This document shows, one piece after another, positions 1 through 7,022 of a DNA stretch of 16,922 bases. The translations under genes and the position numbers were made by a program. This DNA is from Bacillota bacterium (GTDB taxonomy: Bacteria > Bacillota > Clostridia > Christensenellales > Aristaeellaceae). Position 1 is the stretch's first letter; each line of letters starts with the position of its first letter. The notes beneath the pieces are model-generated. The model was not told the DNA's origin. It ran no database searches and worked only from the letters and a program-made list of their open reading frames with translations. Location of the stretch: NCBI GenBank assembly GCA_023458835.1, contig JAEWWY010000130.1, forward strand, positions 1 through 16,922, in the 5' to 3' direction.

Positions 1-347
1 TTGCCGCGGATCATGCGCCATTCCCGCTCGGTGCTGAACTTGGCCAGGTCCTGGCCGTCATACATGATGGTTCCGCCGGTGATAGCGCCGTTCTTGTCCA
101 GCATACCCAGGAAGCACTTGGCAAACACCGATTTTCCGGAGCCTGATTCTCCCACAATGGCAAGGGTCTCGCCGTCATACAAATCCAGCGAGGCGCCGCG
201 GATGGCCTTCAGCCGCTGGCCCCGCAGGGTGAACGTTACTTCTACGTCCCTGGCGGACAGGATCGGCTCACTGGACAGGATGTGCTTGGCGCGCGCTTCA
301 AAGTTGATATCCTGTATGCTTTCGGGGCTGTTCGTCATTTCACTCAT
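1..347 (-). CDS. oppD: Oligopeptide ABC transporter ATP-binding protein (OppD-like), 3' end cut by window edge
   Basis: The first 115 residues of an ABC ATPase are visible; the rest lies beyond the left edge. Walker A is GESGSGKS at residues 66-73, followed by the stretch VFAKCFLGML, typical of OppD/DppD, which reads '...SVxxxxxxgLl'. The first 25-30 residues form an extra N-terminal extension before the usual 'ILSARDVEVTF' start of the domain. The ATG at 347-345 is chosen because AGGAGG lies 8 bases upstream (356-360). An ATG three codons further in is also possible. The protein would couple ATP hydrolysis to peptide uptake through the OppBC channel on the cytoplasmic face. It starts 15 bases after the oppC stop, so it belongs to the same operon. 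Family is certain; the OppD rather than OppF assignment rests on position and on Walker A context. Confidence 0.9.
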   Translation of the reverse strand, partial: MSEMTNSPESIQDINFEARAKHILSSEPILSARDVEVTFTLRGQRLKAIRGASLDLYDGETLAIVGESGSGKSVFAKCFLGMLDKNGAITGGTIMYDGQDLAKFSTEREWRMIRG

Positions 348-362
348 TTGCGGCACCTCCTA

Positions 363-1379
363 TCAAACATGGTTGCGCGGGTCACACGCATCGGAGAAAG
401 CGTTGCCCCCCAGATAGAAGGTGACGGTGATCACGGACACAATGGCGGCAGGGAAAACAAGCAGGTAAGGGTAATCCAAAAAGTAGCTCCGGGCGTTCCT
501 CAGCAGAATGCCAAGGGATGGAGTGGAAATATCCATCAGCCCAAGGTATGCCAGCGTCGTTTCATAGGCGATGGTATTGGGGATGGCCAGTGCCAGGCGC
601 AGGATGATCACACTGACAAGGTAGGGCAGAATATTCTTGGTGAGGATGCGCCACAGGCCGGTGCCCAGGCAGCGGGAGGCAAGGTTATACTCGCGGTCCC
701 GGTATATAAATACAAGATTGCGTACATTGCGGGCCGGCGCCAGCCAGCCGAGGCCAATGATGGCGATGGCCATGATGGTGTAGGTCTTGCCGACCATCAG
801 GGCAATCAGCGTCATGTAAATGATGGTGGGGATGTTGTCGATCAAGTTGTATACCTCGGTAAAGAAACGGTCCAGCTTGCGGACATAGCCCCATAGAAGG
901 CCGATGATCACGCCCAGAATAATCTGCCCCAGGGCAACGGATACAGCCAGGAGGATGGAGGTTCTTGTGGCGTACCACACCTGCGCCCAGTAATCACGGC
1001 CCAGATTGTCCGTACCGAACCAGAATTCGCCATCGGGTGAAGTGAACATCAGGGAATTGTCGATGCGCAGGTGCAGCGCGTCATACTTGCCGATGACGGC
1101 TGCCACGAAGGTAAAAACAAACAACAGCAGGAATACGGCGAGCATGATCACGGCAAACTTCTTTTTCAAAAAGTTACGCCATACGCTCTTCCAATAGGAG
1201 TACTCGGAATAGCCGGTACGCTCGGCATCCTGCATGCGGTATTCAGCGTATTCAAACAATTGCTTTTCGGGCAATTGCGCGCGGGCCTTCACATAGATGC
1301 GGTCATGCACGTACTTTTTATCCGTGCCGGCCTCTATGGCGTTCTTGTCGACCGCCAGGTTTACAATCTTCCTGTTCAT
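363..1379 (-). CDS. oppC: Oligopeptide ABC transporter permease OppC
   Basis: A 338-residue inner-membrane permease of the binding-protein-dependent transport family. A long charged cytoplasmic N-terminus (about 74 residues) precedes the first membrane segment at 75-97. The OppC hallmark GTDNLGRD is at 122-129, directly before the membrane core. The EAA loop that docks on the ATPase lies at about 230-251 (EYNLASRCLGTGLWRIL). The C-terminus ends in the family's usual '..DPR' motif (DPRNHV). The start ATG overlaps the oppB stop by one base (TGATG), showing translational coupling. It pairs with OppB to form the peptide channel. Length is normal for OppC with an extended N-terminus. The product is confidently assigned; the exact substrate (oligo- or dipeptide) cannot be read from sequence. 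Confidence 0.93.
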   Translation of the reverse strand: MNRKIVNLAVDKNAIEAGTDKKYVHDRIYVKARAQLPEKQLFEYAEYRMQDAERTGYSEYSYWKSVWRNFLKKKFAVIMLAVFLLLFVFTFVAAVIGKYDALHLRIDNSLMFTSPDGEFWFGTDNLGRDYWAQVWYATRTSILLAVSVALGQIILGVIIGLLWGYVRKLDRFFTEVYNLIDNIPTIIYMTLIALMVGKTYTIMAIAIIGLGWLAPARNVRNLVFIYRDREYNLASRCLGTGLWRILTKNILPYLVSVIILRLALAIPNTIAYETTLAYLGLMDISTPSLGILLRNARSYFLDYPYLLVFPAAIVSVITVTFYLGGNAFSDACDPRNHV

Positions 1380-2332
1380 CAGCGCGTCTCCCCCTTGCTT
1401 ATCAGGCGGATACGGGGATCGATCAGCGTCATCAGCACGTCGCCGAGGAACACGCCGAGAATTCCCAAGGAAGCATACAGCATAACGACGCCTTGCACAA
1501 CGTTGGTGTCATAACGGCCGATGGCGTCGGTGAGCAGCGGGCCCATGCCCGGCACGGAGAAGAACCTTTCCACCAGCAGCGAACCGCCGACGGTGAGCAA
1601 AATAGAGTAGGGCAGGTATTGGGCCAGGGGCACGAAGGCGTTCTTCAGAACGTGCCTGAACATGACGCTGCGGGTGGACAACCCCTTCAGCCTGGCGAGG
1701 CGGATATAGTCCTTATTCAGCTCATCCACCATATAGCGCCGCGTCCAGAGCATGTAGCCCGCGATGGAAGTCATTGCAAGGCACACGATCGGCAAAATGG
1801 AGGAGGGGCCAGGTTTTCGCATGGAATACAGCGAGGGCAGGCCAAGCGCCCGGGCGCCGAAGGTCAAAATCAATGAAAATGAGACCAGATGCGGCACGGC
1901 ATTGACAAACACGGTATACGCTGTGCCGACGTGATCGAAGATGCCGTTCTTGAAGCGTGCCTGCAGCACGCCGCAGGAAACGCCGATGGCAAGGGAAATG
2001 CCCAACGCAATCAGCCCCAGGCGCATGGAGATAGCAAACCTATCCCCTATCAAAGCCACCACAGGCTTGTTGGCTTGGATGCGGCGGCTGAGGCCCAGGT
2101 CAAACCCAGTAAATAGCTTCTGAAAGAAGCGGCCCAACTGCGTCAGCGGGGGATCCAACAGCCCTGCGGCCAGCAGCCTGTCATGCTTCTGTGCGGCTGT
2201 GAGCTTGATCAGCTCATCCTCCGTGAAGTAATAATCGGTAGGCAACAGGCGAAGCAGAAGAAAAACAACCGTCACCACAAGCAATACCGTGAGAACGGAT
2301 TGCAGCAGCCGCCTGATCGTGTATTTGGCCAT
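1379..2332 (-). CDS. oppB: Oligopeptide ABC transporter permease OppB
   Basis: A 317-residue permease with the OppB/DppB pattern: a first membrane segment at about 10-30 (RRLLQSVLTVLLVVTVVFLL), a periplasm-side loop of about 70 residues, then five more hydrophobic segments. The EAA loop is at about 208-232 (DYIRLARLKGLSTRSVMF), and the C-terminal stretch 'ERFFSVPGMGPLL..AI..RD/YD' is diagnostic for this family. The start ATG is preceded by AGGGTGG. It forms the heterodimeric channel with OppC, whose gene overlaps its stop codon. It lies 105 bases downstream of oppA with a strong hairpin in between, so its transcription depends on read-through of that hairpin. Confidence 0.93.
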   Translation of the reverse strand: MAKYTIRRLLQSVLTVLLVVTVVFLLLRLLPTDYYFTEDELIKLTAAQKHDRLLAAGLLDPPLTQLGRFFQKLFTGFDLGLSRRIQANKPVVALIGDRFAISMRLGLIALGISLAIGVSCGVLQARFKNGIFDHVGTAYTVFVNAVPHLVSFSLILTFGARALGLPSLYSMRKPGPSSILPIVCLAMTSIAGYMLWTRRYMVDELNKDYIRLARLKGLSTRSVMFRHVLKNAFVPLAQYLPYSILLTVGGSLLVERFFSVPGMGPLLTDAIGRYDTNVVQGVVMLYASLGILGVFLGDVLMTLIDPRIRLISKGETR

Positions 2333-2362
2333 CCCATACCACCCTGACTTTCCTGAAAGCTG

Positions 2363-2401
2363 TTAAAAGAATCCGGGGGGCCCCCGAAGGAGCCTCCCCG
2401 G
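2363..2401 (-). terminator. UUCG-capped hairpin between oppA and oppB (partial terminator)
   Basis: On the minus strand the arms CCGGGG (2401-2396) and CCCCGG (2378-2373) pair. Inside them, after a single bulged A, GGCTCC pairs with GGGGCC around a TTCG loop, giving a 12-bp stem with one G-U pair. The run ATTCTTTTAAC follows (2372-2362). This is the layout of an intrinsic terminator with a modest U-tract. Because oppB, oppC and oppD follow without another clear promoter, partial termination or 3'-end protection of the oppA message is inferred. Confidence 0.8.
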
Positions 2402-2437
2402 AAACCTCATTGTTTATCGGACGCTCGAAAGGATTAC

Positions 2438-4330
2438 TTACTTGGCGGCCAGCTCGGCATACTCCTCGGTGGTGTAGATGTCGGAGTTGGTCTCCCAGTT
2501 CACATACCGCATGTTTTGAATGCCGTAAGCGCTATAGATCCTGGAATAATCGTTGATGCAGGTCAACTGCCAGGGCACATCATAGATGGTGGGAATGACC
2601 AGCGCATGGCTGAGCATATAGGCTTCGGCCTTGGCGAACGCCGCATAACGGGCATCCAGATCATCGTTGGTGGCCTTGGCTTCATTCACCAGACGGGTGA
2701 ATTCCTTGTAGGTCTCAATCAGCTTTTCATCGGTGGCATTGTTGATCTTGGAGTAAACCTGGGAATAATAGGCGTTGTCATCCCCGTAGGTCTCCTGGCC
2801 AAGGAAGTTGATGGGATCACCGAAGTCGGCGCCCCAGCCATTGTGGTAGAGGGAACCCAACTGCGGCTGTACGACCTCTTTTTCCTGGGAAGTCACGTAG
2901 GTCTTGATGTTCAAAACCGCGTAGTCATCGCCCAGGAAATCAGAGAAAACCTGCTTCAAGGTTTCGGCGCTATCCTTGGCGGTCTGGCTGTCGCCCTTGA
3001 TGTAATAATCAAAGGAGACGGGGAAGGTTACGCCAAGGGCAGTCAGTTCTTCGATAGCCTGCTTCTTGTAAGCGGCAGCCTTGTCGGCATCATAGCGGGC
3101 ATAGGTTTCCTTGGAATACTGCAGGCCGAGCTCATCCCTTACCAACTGGGTGTAATCCACGCCCGCGGAATTGACGGACACGTTGTTGCAGGTGTACGCA
3201 AAGTTCTGGCAGGACAGGGGATTGATGGCGTTGGTACGGGCCAGGAAGGTGGTGAGGTCCAGGCCGTAGTACACGCTCAGACGGAAGGCATCGTTGGCGA
3301 TGGCCTTGTTCCAGTTCTCATCCGGCTCGCCGGTTTCCAGCTTCTTGTCATAGGAAAGGTGGAACTGATAGGAGAACTTGGTGGGGCGGGCTTCCGACAG
3401 GTTCTTGTAGAACTCGTTGGACTCGCTGCCATGGATGGTGGCCAGGTTGGACTGGCTCAGGGTCACATGGTCCAATTCGCCCGTCTGGAACAGGGTGAAC
3501 GCGGTCTCAAGAGATTCGACCATCTTGATGGTGACGGAGTCGAACACCTTGACATTCGCGGCGTTGTAGTAGTGGGGATTGGGAACCAGCGTCTTTTCGT
3601 TCTGCAGGATGACGGAGGAGAGGAGATAGGGGCCGGAATACCACACATTCTCCCAGGTCACGGCCTTGTAGCCCTCTACGCCCAGTTCTTCCAGCATCTT
3701 GCCGGACACGGGGTACAGGCAGTTGTAGGTGGTCAGGGTGGGGAAATAGCTCAGCTTATCCACGCACGTGTAGACCAGGGTCTTCTCATCGGGAGCGGAG
3801 AGGCCCACCATCTCCTTGAACTTGTCAAGGTTCAGGGCCTGGGCAGCCGCGGCGCCGTCTTTTTCGGCCAGGGCCTTGGTGTAATCATAGTACTCCTTGG
3901 CGCCGGCGATCATCTCAATGGGCATGGAGGTGTTGGCGGAATCGTTCTTGGCGAAGTTCAGGACCCACTCAAGGCCCCACAGCCAGTCTTCAGCCACCAC
4001 GTCGGCCTTGACGTTGCCGTCTTTGTCGACCCAGGTCATGCCGTCATTCAGAATGAAGGTCCAGGTCAGGCCCTCATCTTCGCTCTTCCAGTCCTTGGCG
4101 GCAGCGGGCACCAACGCGCCCTTGGGATCGTTGGTCAGCAGGCCGTCGTAGCAGTTGGTCAGCACGTTCGAGTCCGCGGCCCTCTGAGAGGCGAGGATGT
4201 TGAAGCTTTCCATCTCACGGTTGGAAGTCTCGTAGGTGCGCAGTTCTTTGAGTTCGCCGGCGCTGGCGGTCGTCACGGCGAGGCTCAGCAGCATGCATAG
4301 AGCAAGGGCGAGGGCAAAAACCTTCTTCAT
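2438..4330 (-). CDS. oppA: Oligopeptide-binding protein OppA (SBP_bac_5 family), secreted
   Basis: A 630-residue extracellular solute-binding protein of family 5. Residues 1-24 are a signal peptide (MKKVFALALALCMLLSLAVT, then TASA) ending in an A-S-A site before GELKEL. The mature part begins with the family pattern 'TYE..NREMESFNILASQ', then 'VLTNCYDGLL', 'TWTFILNDGMTW' and 'AEDWLWGLEWV', all typical of OppA. The C-terminal region has 'GWGADFGDPINFL', a peptide-binding-protein hallmark. It captures peptides outside the cell and delivers them to OppBC. Unusually for a Gram-positive binding protein, no lipobox cysteine stands at the cleavage region: the only cysteine near it (residue 12) sits inside the hydrophobic core after LAL. 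The start is supported by GGAGG 7 bases upstream. It is first in the opp operon behind a near-consensus promoter. Stop is TAA. Confidence 0.95.
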   Translation of the reverse strand: MKKVFALALALCMLLSLAVTTASAGELKELRTYETSNREMESFNILASQRAADSNVLTNCYDGLLTNDPKGALVPAAAKDWKSEDEGLTWTFILNDGMTWVDKDGNVKADVVAEDWLWGLEWVLNFAKNDSANTSMPIEMIAGAKEYYDYTKALAEKDGAAAAQALNLDKFKEMVGLSAPDEKTLVYTCVDKLSYFPTLTTYNCLYPVSGKMLEELGVEGYKAVTWENVWYSGPYLLSSVILQNEKTLVPNPHYYNAANVKVFDSVTIKMVESLETAFTLFQTGELDHVTLSQSNLATIHGSESNEFYKNLSEARPTKFSYQFHLSYDKKLETGEPDENWNKAIANDAFRLSVYYGLDLTTFLARTNAINPLSCQNFAYTCNNVSVNSAGVDYTQLVRDELGLQYSKETYARYDADKAAAYKKQAIEELTALGVTFPVSFDYYIKGDSQTAKDSAETLKQVFSDFLGDDYAVLNIKTYVTSQEKEVVQPQLGSLYHNGWGADFGDPINFLGQETYGDDNAYYSQVYSKINNATDEKLIETYKEFTRLVNEAKATNDDLDARYAAFAKAEAYMLSHALVIPTIYDVPWQLTCINDYSRIYSAYGIQNMRYVNWETNSDIYTTEEYAELAAK

Positions 4331-4337
4331 GTATCTT

Positions 4338-4343
4338 CCTCCT
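4338..4343 (-). promoter_or_regulatory. Ribosome binding site of oppA
   Basis: AGGAGG on the minus strand lies 7 bases before the ATG at 4330 and fixes the start of the binding protein. Confidence 0.85.
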
Positions 4344-4408
4344 TACTATCCATGGGTAAAAAAGTGACGCCAATATCATCCGCGGCGCCATTACCCCTCT
4401 GATTCCTG

Positions 4409-4438
4409 ATTGTAACATACTTGCATTCACGCTGTCAA
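4409..4438 (-). promoter_or_regulatory. Sigma-A promoter of the opp operon
   Basis: Minus-strand -35 TTGACA (4438-4433) and -10 TACAAT (4414-4409) are separated by 18 bases. A TG one base before the -10 (TGTTACAAT) gives an extended -10. Transcription would start near 4402, leaving a leader of about 70 bases before the oppA ATG at 4330. Confidence 0.88.
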
Positions 4439-4476
4439 TAAAAACAATCAAAGTACTCCATAAGGAAAGGGTAAAC

Positions 4477-4523
4477 ATGCAAATCATCGCGTTCAAGCAA
4501 ACTTTTACCAGTCAAATTTGCAT
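4477..4523. repeat. Inverted repeat ATGCAAAT...ATTTGCAT between divergent promoters
   Basis: Two perfect 8-base arms (4477-4484 and 4516-4523) are separated by 31 bases. They lie upstream of the oppA -35 box and upstream of the plus-strand promoter at 4587. The position fits a regulator-binding site acting on one or both directions, but no known operator is recognised; chance cannot be excluded in this AT-rich stretch. Confidence 0.4.
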
Positions 4524-4586
4524 TTCCGCTTGGAGGGATCGGTCATTTTATGCATTTTATGTATGCTGTACGCCGGCACGCATGGA

Positions 4587-4615
4587 TTGATAAATGCGCC
4601 GGCCGGATGTATAAT
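4587..4615 (+). promoter_or_regulatory. Sigma-A promoter of the 136-residue membrane protein gene
   Basis: -35 TTGATA (4587-4592), a 17-base spacer, and a perfect -10 TATAAT (4610-4615). Transcription would start near 4622. This rules out the longer upstream reading frame starting at 4518 and places the first usable ATG at 4656. Confidence 0.8.
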
Positions 4616-4655
4616 AACTGAAGTCCAATGCAAGAAAGGGCGCAGAATAATCAAT

Positions 4656-5066
4656 ATGAAGAAACCGCGCAGAAAGCTCTTCCACAGGCATATGATCCGC
4701 CCAATTGCCCATATGGCCTTCATACGGGTGATTCTGGGCCTGACGGCAGCACTTTTGTGGAATGAATTCGTCAATATCAAATCGGCTCTGCCCCTGCGGA
4801 CCTTTGCTTTTCTGTTTCTTGGCGTGTTCTTTTTGGTGATGGGCTGGATGGCCTACCTGCGTCTGGACGGCATAAAAATGCCCGTCTTTGACAAGCGCCT
4901 TTTCGAGTGGAAACGAAAGCCAAAGCGCACCTACGGCGATATGATTGACTACGTGGACGAGGCCGTGGTCAGCTTTGATGAGATGGAGGAGAATGAGAAG
5001 GATTTCTGCCGCCTGGCGGCGGATCTTTTGTGCGGCGCCTTGTTCCTGATGCTGTCATTCCTGTAG
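4656..5066 (+). CDS. Hypothetical membrane protein, 136 residues
   Basis: No family is recognised. The start MKKPRRKLFHRHM is the first ATG after the promoter at 4587-4615; a weak AAAGGG lies about 15 bases upstream. A basic N-terminus leads into a hydrophobic segment at about 20-36 and a second at about 50-66 (FAFLFLGVFFLVMGWM). A soluble stretch rich in charged residues follows (RLFEWKRKPKRTYGDMIDYV, then an acidic part around SFDEMEENEKD), and the last 17 residues are again hydrophobic (LLCGALFLMLSFL). The protein would sit in the membrane with a cytosolic charged loop. The gene stands alone on the plus strand, divergent from opp and convergent with the VOC gene 30 bases away. It stops with TAG. 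Real gene status rests on its promoter, composition and membrane topology. Confidence 0.72.
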   Translation: MKKPRRKLFHRHMIRPIAHMAFIRVILGLTAALLWNEFVNIKSALPLRTFAFLFLGVFFLVMGWMAYLRLDGIKMPVFDKRLFEWKRKPKRTYGDMIDYVDEAVVSFDEMEENEKDFCRLAADLLCGALFLMLSFL

Positions 5067-5096
5067 TTTGCATTCGCCATGCTTATGTTTCCGGTT

Positions 5097-5522
5097 TTAC
5101 CGTTCTGTTTGTTCGGTCATCAATCCCCATCGAAAGCCGAACCGGTCGATGAATGCAACAGAGCAGGAACTGTAAGTCGTGCTGTGCATCGGATAGATCG
5201 TCTCGCTGCCTTCGCGCAGAATCTCATATGCCTGCTTCACCTCTTCTTTCGTATCAAAGGTGACGGTGAGGGACAGGGCCATGCTCTTTTGAAACGGAAC
5301 ATCCAGATTATCGCACATCATGATCCTTTGGCTGCCGATCAACAGCTCCGCATGATAGATGCAATTTTCCTGCTCCGGCGTCAGCGCCTGGTCCCAATCC
5401 GCTTTGTTGCGGCCGGAATATCGCAAAAGGCACCCAACCTTTGCGCCAAAGGCTTCCTTATATAGTGTGATCGCTTCTTCACAGCGGCCTGCGAAATTGA
5501 AATTCGGCGTGATCACAGCCAT
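5097..5522 (-). CDS. VOC-family protein, PhnB/YjdN-like
   Basis: A 141-residue protein of the glyoxalase/bleomycin-resistance/dioxygenase (VOC) fold. It opens with the PhnB-like pattern 'PNFNFAGRCEEAITLYKEAF', has the middle strand 'IYHAELLIGSQRIMMCDN', and closes with 'DRFGFRWGLM', which matches the usual 'DpfGhrWgl' end of the fold. Members of this subgroup are small dimers of mostly unknown reaction; a metal or small-molecule binding role is inferred from the family only. It starts with ATG preceded by a purine-rich AAAGGCGGGG. It lies 44 bases downstream of the nitroreductase gene on the same strand and is the last gene of that unit. Stop is TAA, and no clear terminator follows. Confidence 0.88.
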   Translation of the reverse strand: MAVITPNFNFAGRCEEAITLYKEAFGAKVGCLLRYSGRNKADWDQALTPEQENCIYHAELLIGSQRIMMCDNLDVPFQKSMALSLTVTFDTKEEVKQAYEILREGSETIYPMHSTTYSSCSVAFIDRFGFRWGLMTEQTER

Positions 5523-5566
5523 TGAAAAATCCCCGCCTTTCCTCGAGCCATTGGAATAAACCTACT

Positions 5567-6130
5567 TTACTGGAGGAATATGATTTTATCCTTATCCGGC
5601 ACATGAGGCGGTTTCGTTGTATTCGCGTATCCCAACAGCACCGAACAACCGAACGCATAGCCTTGCGGGAAGCCCAGCCGCCTGCTGAATTCCTCCGCGC
5701 GCAGGCCGCTGGCGAACGCCAGGCCGGCGAAGCCGCACATCGTATTGGCAATTCCCAGCGATGTCGCGGCCAGCGCAATATTCTGGCACAGGATGCCGCA
5801 GTCAATCAACGCGGGGCCATATTGAGCTGGATCAATCGGAACGGCGATCATGCAAGGCGCGCCATAGAACAGCCTGCCGCCGCGCTCCATGATCCTGTTA
5901 TAGGAAGACTTGTCTTCCATGTTCGCCAGATAGGCCATTCCTTCGGATTCCATATCCCGAATCAAATCCCTGTCCTTTACGACAATCACCCGCCACGCCT
6001 GGCGGTTCATCCCGCTGGGGGCCGCTATCGCCGCTTCGGCGATGGCCTGAAGGATGTCATCCGGCGGCATCTCACTTTTATAATCGCGGCAGGTATACCG
6101 CTGCGCGATCACTTTCAGCGTTTCGTTCAT
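5567..6130 (-). CDS. Nitroreductase-family FMN flavoprotein
   Basis: A 187-residue protein with the nitroreductase start 'IAQRYTCRDYKSEMPPDDIL' (RR-x-R-x-F/Y flavin-contact pattern), 'AIAAPSGMNRQAWRVIVVKD' (the conserved PSg-N-q-W/P-f/v segment), and 'NIALAATSLGIANTMCG' (the family's helix before the glycine-rich turn). Such enzymes reduce nitro compounds, quinones or similar substrates with NAD(P)H through bound FMN. The present substrate is unknown. Two start codons are possible: the ATG at 6136 lies only 3 bases after AAGGAG, while the ATG at 6130 lies 9 bases after it, so 6130 is chosen. It follows the VanZ-family gene by 48 bases and precedes the VOC gene, probably in one transcript. Confidence 0.9.
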   Translation of the reverse strand: MNETLKVIAQRYTCRDYKSEMPPDDILQAIAEAAIAAPSGMNRQAWRVIVVKDRDLIRDMESEGMAYLANMEDKSSYNRIMERGGRLFYGAPCMIAVPIDPAQYGPALIDCGILCQNIALAATSLGIANTMCGFAGLAFASGLRAEEFSRRLGFPQGYAFGCSVLLGYANTTKPPHVPDKDKIIFLQ

Positions 6131-6178
6131 TACCATATACTCCTTACGTTTATTTGGAATTTTCCGTTTATTCCGTTG

Positions 6179-6712
6179 TCATCTGTTCCGTTGTATACTT
6201 GCCTGTTCGGTTTTCCCATGCCTCTGAATTTTCCTGGACAGCAAGTAACCGGTCAAGGTGCCGCAGGTATTGAGGATCACGTCGTCTACATCCGTCATAC
6301 CGGTGATAAGTACCCACTGCAGGCATTCAATCGCGGAGGAAATCAGAATTCCGGCAAGCAGCGCTGCCCAGGCGGATTTCCTTCGCATGATCAATCCCAG
6401 CGGGATGAACCACGCGAGATTTCCGCCGACATGGTAGATGAATGGCCACGCGCCGCTTTTGAATTCGTCCAGCGTCGTCTGAAAGGGCATCCACTGCGCC
6501 GCGAAACGCTCGGAATCAAAGAGGGCGCTCCACGCTACGCCGCCGCGCAGTACGGTAATCTCGACCAGCGATGCGATGTAGAACACGGAAAGCAGCCGTC
6601 CGGCACAGAGCGCCCTGCCGCGTATTCGGCAGGCCAGCGCGTATATGCCGCAGACAATCGCCGCAAACCCCGCCGCCCGCAGGGTAAAGATTGCAATACC
6701 ATGTAAACGCAT
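6179..6712 (-). CDS. VanZ-family membrane protein
   Basis: A 177-residue membrane protein with the VanZ signature: 'GGNLAWFIPLGLIM' (N-x-x-x-F-x-P-L-G), then 'LISSAIECLQWVL' (S-x-x-IE-x-x-Q) and 'TDVDDVILNTCGTLTGYLLS' (D-v-D-D-v-i-x-N-t-x-G). About four membrane segments are seen. VanZ of enterococci gives low-level teicoplanin resistance by an unclear mechanism; most relatives are uncharacterised, so a cell-envelope or drug-tolerance role is only inferred. Start ATG has AAGGA 7 bases upstream. It is the first gene of a unit with nitroreductase and VOC genes. Confidence 0.9.
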   Translation of the reverse strand: MRLHGIAIFTLRAAGFAAIVCGIYALACRIRGRALCAGRLLSVFYIASLVEITVLRGGVAWSALFDSERFAAQWMPFQTTLDEFKSGAWPFIYHVGGNLAWFIPLGLIMRRKSAWAALLAGILISSAIECLQWVLITGMTDVDDVILNTCGTLTGYLLSRKIQRHGKTEQASIQRNR

Positions 6713-6854
6713 ATGAGGTCCTTACTATCGTATTCGCCATAGGGTCTCACATAACTTGCTTTGCCGCCAGATATCTTTGCGGCTTATTGCTTTTCATCTT
6801 CCGGAATACATGCAGGCCGTATTTGAAATTCCTGTTTGCCGCAATGACAAAATG

Positions 6855-6883
6855 ATTGTACTACGATTGCTCCGCATGGGCAA
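6855..6883 (-). promoter_or_regulatory. Possible sigma-A promoter of the VanZ-nitroreductase-VOC unit
   Basis: On the minus strand TTGCCC (6883-6878) and TACAAT (6860-6855) are 17 bases apart. Transcription would start near 6848, giving a leader of about 135 bases before the VanZ-family gene. Within the leader a small hairpin GCCGC/GCGGC (6763-6767 with 6779-6783) can form. Confidence 0.55.
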
Positions 6884-6975
6884 GCATGGCCGTTACCGCC
6901 CTTAAGAGTTTTCCCTCCCGGCGGTCGCGCAATGCCGCAAAGAGGCACATGCCTTGCACACCAAAGGCCAAACGG

Positions 6976-7022
6976 GGCTGGCCGGCTTGAATTATCCGGT
7001 ATTCCTGCAAGGCCGGTCAGCC
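6976..7022 (-). terminator. Long imperfect hairpin downstream of the sigma-factor gene
   Basis: The arms run from GGCTGGCCGGCTTG on the plus strand (6976-6989) to CAAGGCCGGTCAGCC (7008-7022). They pair over 14 positions with one G-T pair and one bulge, around an 18-base loop. It begins 10 bases after the stop of the sigma-factor gene in transcription direction. The U-tract is poor (GTTTGG), so it may be a weak terminator or a message-stabilising 3' end for the exporter operon. Confidence 0.5.

Noticed and set aside
2516..4300. 594-codon open frame on the plus strand
   Set aside because: It lies wholly antisense to oppA, which has clear family motifs, signal peptide, ribosome binding site and promoter. 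The glycine- and valine-rich reading is a codon-bias shadow.
4518..4655. Upstream extension of the plus-strand membrane protein
   Set aside because: The -10 box at 4610-4615 and the expected start point near 4622 lie inside the extension, so it would not be in the message.
5067..5096. Bidirectional terminator between the converging membrane-protein and VOC genes
   Set aside because: Only a 4-bp CGGT/ACCG stem around the VOC stop is seen, too weak to call.
5522..6706. 394-codon open frame on the plus strand
   Set aside because: Antisense to the nitroreductase and VanZ-family genes; its composition (many Arg, His, Gln, Pro) is that of a shadow frame.
6744..6854. Small protein gene in the leader of the VanZ-family gene
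   Set aside because: No start codon with a ribosome binding site; the only in-frame ATGs near the end would give about 16 residues.
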